Below are positions 5,557-6,928 of a stretch of DNA of 6,928 nt, piece by piece. The stretch comes from Bacteroidaceae bacterium (GTDB lineage Bacteria; Bacteroidota; Bacteroidia; Bacteroidales; Bacteroidaceae): NCBI GenBank assembly GCA_016292545.1, contig JAEDIG010000130.1, forward strand, positions 1 to 6,928, read 5' to 3'. Both the position numbers and the translations under genes were made by a program. The notes beneath the pieces were generated by a model. That model worked only from the letters and a program-made list of their open reading frames with translations. It searched no databases and had not been told where the DNA came from. How positions within the stretch are numbered: the first letter of the stretch is position 1; each line of letters begins with the position of its first letter.

Positions 5557-6789
5557 ATGTTGCGTATGCACCACAGTGCCACGGAACCGTTCAGAAAAGC
5601 ATGGCGATGGGTCCCCGGTCTTTATGCGGCCGGTGAGATTCCATCGTCCATGATTATTTACGTTTCGCTGCTTATGTTCCTTCAGTTGGGTTGCGGACCG
5701 GCCCTGTCCACATGCTATAGCGCCCTGCTGTTTCTGCCGGGTGCTCTCTTGCCCTTGTGCCGAAATCTCTTGTTCCGCATGGGATATGTGCGTGTGCAGC
5801 TGTATGGGGTGCAGTTGGCATTGTTGGCTTCGCTGGTGTGGCTGGCGGTTGTTTTTCCGTATGGCCGCCTTCATCTGCTAGTGCCGCTGGCGGCGGTGAG
5901 CACTTTGTGTGTGTGGTATCGTATGCTGGTGGATGCCGTGTATGAGCAGCAGGTGGATGCCCGCGGCCGTCAGTTCCTGGCCTTGCCCGTCCTTTTGGCA
6001 CGTCAGGCATCGGTGGTGCTCACCTATGGTGTGCTCATTATCCTTGTGGGTGGCCTCCAGGTGTTGATGCGCCAGTTCCTTGTGGCATGGAGCCGGGGAA
6101 TATACATCATGGCTTTGGTGATGCTGCTGTTGTTTGTTGCCGTGTTGCTCATGCACCGTTTCCCTGCCGTACGTCTTCGTCCTTCAGCCTCTTCTTCCTC
6201 CTCTTTCTCGTGGTGTACTCTGGCGTTGCTCTTTTTATTGCTGCTTCCCCAGAGCCTGATGTTCTATGCCCGTGTGCTGATGCTGCTCGATGGCAGGGGA
6301 CAGGGCGGTCTCTCCTGCACCATTCAGGAGGTGGGTTTTGCCCAGGGTACTGTGGGTGTGCTGGCTTTCTGCCTGGGAGGCACCATCAGCCGCCTACTGC
6401 TGTTGCATGGGGCCTCTTCCTGGCTTCGCATGACCATGATGCTTGCGCTTGGCCTTTCGCCGGCAGTCTATCTGCTGATGACCGTCTGTCCGCCCTCTGG
6501 CCTGTTCATGTTGTGCGTGGCCACGTTCATGGCCCAGCTTTGTTTCGGCCTGGGGCTTGGCGCGTGCCGCACGTTGCTCTGTCGGTTGTCTGTCCCCGTG
6601 GCTTCTTCTACGGTGAATGTGCTCCACATCCCCGCCATTGCGGCCTGCATGATTCTGCCCATGGCCTGCAGCGGGTGGATGGTGGAACAGATGGGCTATC
6701 ATCATTTCTTTCTTCTCACCACCCTTCTGGCTCCGCTTTCGTGGGTGGTGATAGGGTGGTCGGGTGTGCTTCGGTCACCTGTGGAATAG
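5557..6789 (+). CDS. MFS permease, diverged AmpG-like (muropeptide transporter) family
   Basis: This is a 410-aa polytopic inner-membrane protein with about twelve hydrophobic segments (roughly 33-47, 54-69, 84-101, 104-120, 149-170, 181-199, 219-236, 260-280, 290-311, 313-336, 354-373 and 383-401). A Ser-rich loop at 210-217 separates the two halves. The opening WRWVPGLYAAGEIP and the second half (GTVGVLAFCLGG at 264-275, GWMVEQMGYHHFF at 373-385) resemble the AmpG-like MFS proteins of Bacteroidetes, which are annotated as importers of cell-wall muropeptides. Relative to what I recall of that family, the FAEGLPY stretch reads AAGEIPS (24-30) and the HDIAADGFY loop is replaced by YRMLVDAVY (121-129). 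The substrate is therefore uncertain. It follows proS by 28 bp without a terminator, so an operon is likely. AAGGGG at 5543-5548 could serve as a weak ribosome-binding site for the ATG at 5557; an in-frame ATG at 5566 is the alternative. Codon and base use look like the neighbours. Confidence 0.85.
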   Translation: MLRMHHSATEPFRKAWRWVPGLYAAGEIPSSMIIYVSLLMFLQLGCGPALSTCYSALLFLPGALLPLCRNLLFRMGYVRVQLYGVQLALLASLVWLAVVFPYGRLHLLVPLAAVSTLCVWYRMLVDAVYEQQVDARGRQFLALPVLLARQASVVLTYGVLIILVGGLQVLMRQFLVAWSRGIYIMALVMLLLFVAVLLMHRFPAVRLRPSASSSSSFSWCTLALLFLLLLPQSLMFYARVLMLLDGRGQGGLSCTIQEVGFAQGTVGVLAFCLGGTISRLLLLHGASSWLRMTMMLALGLSPAVYLLMTVCPPSGLFMLCVATFMAQLCFGLGLGACRTLLCRLSVPVASSTVNVLHIPAIAACMILPMACSGWMVEQMGYHHFFLLTTLLAPLSWVVIGWSGVLRSPVE

Positions 6790-6808
6790 GGGAAGAGTAT
6801 AATGTGTT

Positions 6809-6830
6809 ATTCAACTTTCGCAAGTTCAAT
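6809..6830 (+). terminator. Possible terminator of the proS-permease unit
   Basis: ATTCAACTT (6809-6817) and AAGTTCAAT (6822-6830) pair around the loop TCGC with one C-C mismatch, about 20 bases after the permease stop. The inner five pairs are perfect. The stem is A/T-rich and the following sequence (TTCGTTGTG) is a poor T-tract, so termination would be weak; the element may instead belong to the repeat-like region to its right. Confidence 0.3.
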
Positions 6831-6887
6831 TTCGTTGTGAATGAGCGTATGAGCACGTCCCGAAGGGGCAACTGACGCCAAGCCGAG

Positions 6888-6913
6888 GGCCATCAAGCCA
6901 CGCTTGAATGGCC
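6888..6913. repeat. Inverted repeat near the right edge
   Basis: GGCCATCAAG (6888-6897) and CTTGAATGGCC (6903-6913) are complementary over ten pairs with one bulged A (6907), closing a 5-base loop CCACG. The arms are flanked by two copies of GCCGAG (6882-6887 and 6912-6917). No T-run follows on either strand, so it is not a standard terminator. It looks like a REP-type or transposon-end-type palindrome, but the window ends 15 bases later and the full unit cannot be seen. Confidence 0.5.
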
Positions 6914-6928
6914 GAGGCGCGAAGGAGG

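Larger units (their letters stand above)
6807..6928 (-). other. Frame open from the right edge; possible 3' end of a convergent gene or a dispersed repeat
   Basis: Apart from 17 bases after the permease stop, this stretch is the rest of the window. On the minus strand one frame enters from the right edge and reads 39 residues, ending IHNEIELAKVE and a TAA at 6809-6807. I do not recognise a domain. Another minus frame (ending in TGA) also stays open for over 30 codons, so openness alone is weak evidence of coding. The stretch is packed with short inverted repeats (6809-6830, 6857-6869, 6888-6913) and a repeated GCCGAG, more like an intergenic repeat element than a gene. I cannot decide between these from the sequence. 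Confidence 0.25.

Noticed and set aside
4140..5582. 480-codon minus-strand open frame opposite proS
   Set aside because: proS carries every class II synthetase motif in the plus frame; the antisense product is a His/Gly/Leu-rich shadow.
6087..6875. 262-codon plus-strand frame overlapping the end of the permease gene
   Set aside because: It overlaps the permease in another frame; the permease frame has the regular pattern of membrane segments, and this one has no matching motif.
5392..6920. Shared CCGAGGCGCG in proS and near the right edge, considered as a repeat
   Set aside because: A 10-base match between a coding region and a GC-rich edge, with no extension on either side, is within chance.

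Overview
The window looks like a chromosomal segment of a Bacteroidales bacterium, most likely Prevotellaceae. Three things point there. The promoters carry the Bacteroidetes -7 box TAnnTTTG, in one case with a perfectly spaced -33 TTTG. The leaders are A/T-rich with little Shine-Dalgarno signal. The proteins are typical of the group: a DUF4143-type AAA ATPase ending in IPLWLFGFLY, a compact ProRS ending in Tyr, and an AmpG-like MFS protein. No tRNA, rRNA, CRISPR array, insertion sequence or phage gene was seen.

Layout, left to right. On the minus strand: (1) the first 398 codons of a pyruvate:ferredoxin/flavodoxin oxidoreductase (nifJ), cut by the left edge; (2) a 393-aa AAA_14/DUF4143-type ATPase with its own promoter and a perfect 9-bp inverted repeat around that promoter; (3) a monofunctional peptidoglycan glycosyltransferase (mtgA); (4) a glycine-zipper/OmpA-domain lipoprotein, whose stop lies 3 bp from the mtgA start. 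A 107-bp divergent intergenic region at 3940-4046 separates this block from the plus-strand pair: (5) proS, and 28 bp later (6) a 410-aa MFS permease related to AmpG-type muropeptide transporters. The last ~120 bases are non-coding or only marginally coding. They are rich in small inverted repeats and may be the edge of a dispersed repeat or of a convergent gene.

How the genes fit together. The lipoprotein (peptidoglycan anchoring), MtgA (glycan strand synthesis) and the AmpG-like permease (possible muropeptide uptake) share a cell-wall theme. ProRS and the oxidoreductase are housekeeping neighbours. The lipoprotein and mtgA should be co-transcribed, but a perfect 12-bp hairpin followed by a T-rich tract lies inside the first 28 codons of mtgA. 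It looks like an intrinsic terminator or attenuator that would let the lipoprotein be expressed far above the glycosyltransferase.

The best leads are this intragenic terminator, the operator-like repeat on the ATPase promoter, and the apparent loss of catalytic residues in both halves of the ATPase. I see no clear sign of a wholly new multi-gene system.
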